From NCBI GenBank assembly GCA_947044365.1, contig OX345648.1, forward strand, positions 1,563,501 to 1,627,500: a DNA stretch of 64,000 nucleotides. Direction: 5' to 3'. The position numbers and the translations under genes are program-made. The notes under the pieces are model-generated. The model was given only the letters and a program-made list of their open reading frames with translations, did not search any database and was not told the origin of the DNA. The first letter of the stretch is position 1. Each line of letters starts with the position of its first letter. Shown piece by piece: positions 62,331 to 64,000 of the stretch. Origin of the DNA: Petrosia ficiformis (lineage: Eukaryota; Porifera; Demospongiae; Haplosclerida; Petrosiidae).

Positions 62331-64000
62331 CACAGAAAAAAAAGGTGTGCAATTTTTACACACTTGTGTGTGTCATTTCAGGAAAGCATGTGTTGAATTG
62401 TCTAAATGACACCTATGTGTGCTAAAATAGCACATACTTATTGTGATGATAAAAATAGCACACTGAACTATAGCACATTAATATTAAAATGTATTATTAA
62501 TAAAACTTAATGTTGCATATTGAGTGATCTCTGCAATAAATAACTACACAAACATTTGGTAAAATACATGATGCAATGTATAACAATTATTTATGATGAA
62601 CAAAATGCGAAAAACACATGGTAATGTCAATCTACAAGCACCATATACTTCTGTATCGATTATCTTTTTCTACAATGTAGAGTTTTCCGGATTTATTCTT
62701 TAAATGTAGGATACCATGGCAGTAAAAATCTTTAAACAGTACAACTTTTTCTATATCAGTTGCTGACACATGAAAGGCACAAAGTTTTCCATCATATCCT
62801 TCTAATTGGAGTGATTTTGTGATGAAAATCTTTTCATCATTGTATATTAAAATTTCTTCAATAATGCAGTATTCGAAACCAGTTTCATTTTGCATACGAA
62901 TGACAGTTCCACTTTTGTAGTGAATACCATGAATGGACACACATTGTGATCTAAAAAACAACATTGAATTAATTTTAAACTAATAATGATAATTACCTTA
63001 CACCATTTAGCGGAGTTTGGACTTCACCACAAACTTGTTCGAGTTTATGTTTGTAGCAGTCAAGATTAGATGGAGCCCCTATAATAGTTGCATGGTCAAT
63101 TACAATGAATATAATCAATGAATTTAAAACAGCTGCACCCATTCATATACCTGAGATAATTTCATCACCTGGGTATATGAACCCTGATGTATACTGTCCA
63201 GGGCGAACAGCCAGATTGTAACATAACCACTGTTGATGCCGAATTGCAACCGATAGAGGAACATTTTTAAAACAGTTAGTGACAAAACCTTTCATTTGAG
63301 CATTCTTAGACTCAAATCGCATGCACCAGTGATGTCTGAGTGGACCAAACCTACAATATTTACAGCAATGATACACATACTTAAAAACAGAATAAACATG
63401 AGTACTCACAAAACCATCTGTTGAGGAAGATGGACAAGATAATGCATCTTAGGAGTGACAGAAATGTCTGGGTATATTCGAGTGAATGACTCAAGATACA
63501 CTTGAACTAACCAAGCCAGACAAGCTGGATCATCTGGATGAACTTCAAATGTACATACCATATCAGAAATAGCCCAAAGAATGCAAAAGCATTCCCAGTG
63601 GTCATCATCTTCATTAACAAAGTTTCCAATTAGAAGTGGAAGAAGTCGTACTAGGGTCATCATCTGAGAAGCTATGAAAAGATGCACATGTAATATTATG
63701 AATATTATTATAATACTTAGGTATAACATTTTGTGTGCCACTTTCATATACCTGATTGTTTAATATGGTAAGATGAAGAGTCCTTAAATATTGGGGATGG
63801 CTTTGTATCATTCTCAGAGTGTCCATAATTGTGACTCCTAAGTAGCAAGTTGAGTTGCTCTAGGGAGATATATTTCATTTCCTCAATGCAATAGTTTAGT
63901 AGTAGTTTGAGATGTGATATTGCAACCCCTTCAAAGACAGTGTGCATGATGTCGTATGGCAGACATTTTGTTATGTCAAAACCAACAAGGTCAAGAAGGG
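62331..64000 (-). mobile_element. EnSpm/CACTA-like transposon, 3' part
   Basis: The proposed terminus CACAGAAAAAAAAGGTGTGC at 62331 is followed by subterminal repeats (GTGTGCTAAAATAGCACATA, AATAGCACACTG, ATAGCACATT), a typical EnSpm layout. The transposase gene then reads leftward towards this end. The other terminus is outside the window, so the inverted repeat and the 3-bp target duplication cannot be checked. Confidence 0.55.
62632..64000 (-). CDS. EnSpm/CACTA-type transposase, C-terminal exons
   Basis: Five exons join in phase: 63752-64000 (continues right), 63410-63671, 63151-63350, 62997-63078 and 62632-62950 (stop). The product reads CLPYDIMHTVFEGVAISHLK, then VTPKMHYLVHLPQQMVLFGP and LRHHWCMRFESKNAQMKGF, then LSVAIRHQQWLCYNLA. 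The D-x-M-H-x-x-x-E-G-V block and the P-K-x-H-Y-L-x-H...F-G-P-L...W-C-M-R-F-E block are shared by a large group of animal transposon proteins related to the plant tnp2/DUF4218 (CACTA) transposases. Frames and splice sites are intact over this part, so the copy may be young or domesticated. Superfamily assignment is from remembered motifs. Confidence 0.68.

Overview
This is eukaryotic, animal DNA. It is AT-rich, its genes have many introns, and it is crowded with non-autonomous transposons and minisatellites. The exon-per-repeat ankyrin-TIR gene, a metazoan aspartate/glutamate carrier with invertebrate-like divergence, and the density of short DNA elements suggest an early-branching animal, most likely a demosponge of the Amphimedon type. 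That assignment is inference from style and not from a marker gene.

Two host genes dominate. On the + strand, 13406-33291, is an ankyrin-repeat protein ending in a TIR domain. At least twelve exons can be joined in phase. On the - strand, 60807 down to 37321, is a nearly complete calcium-regulated mitochondrial aspartate/glutamate carrier (aralar/citrin, SLC25A12/13), with 16 phase-consistent exons that lack only the first short N-terminal exon. A 2.3-2.6 kb block with three of its 3' exons is duplicated at the left edge (1-2600 and 39669-42010). Two possible host first exons are also seen on the + strand: a mitochondrial-presequence-like exon at 9201-9287 and a signal-peptide exon at 62205-62330.

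Mobile DNA fills much of the rest. A full-length BEL/Pao LTR retrotransposon (17712-23992, - strand) has two apparently identical 283-bp LTRs and an uninterrupted 1,884-codon polyprotein, and sits antisense inside an intron of the ankyrin-TIR gene. A 599-bp Mutator-like element (11500-12098) with long terminal inverted repeats and a perfect 9-bp target duplication carries the first exon of a RecQ-like helicase. The right edge (62331-64000) is the 3' half of an EnSpm/CACTA-like transposon with an intron-containing transposase gene. Fossils of hAT, Crypton and pogo/Tigger enzymes are recognisable. At least seven small hAT-like elements have 8-bp target duplications. There are several tRNA-derived repeats with intact Pol III A and B boxes.

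The most striking non-coding feature is a roughly 7.8-kb array of about 80 copies of a 97-bp unit (47.1-54.9 kb) inside an intron of the carrier gene. Its unit resembles the adjacent exon-intron junction. Fold-back elements with a shared GC-rich loop motif (9.5-9.8 kb) and a cluster of nested palindromes (12.3-12.9 kb) are also worth attention.
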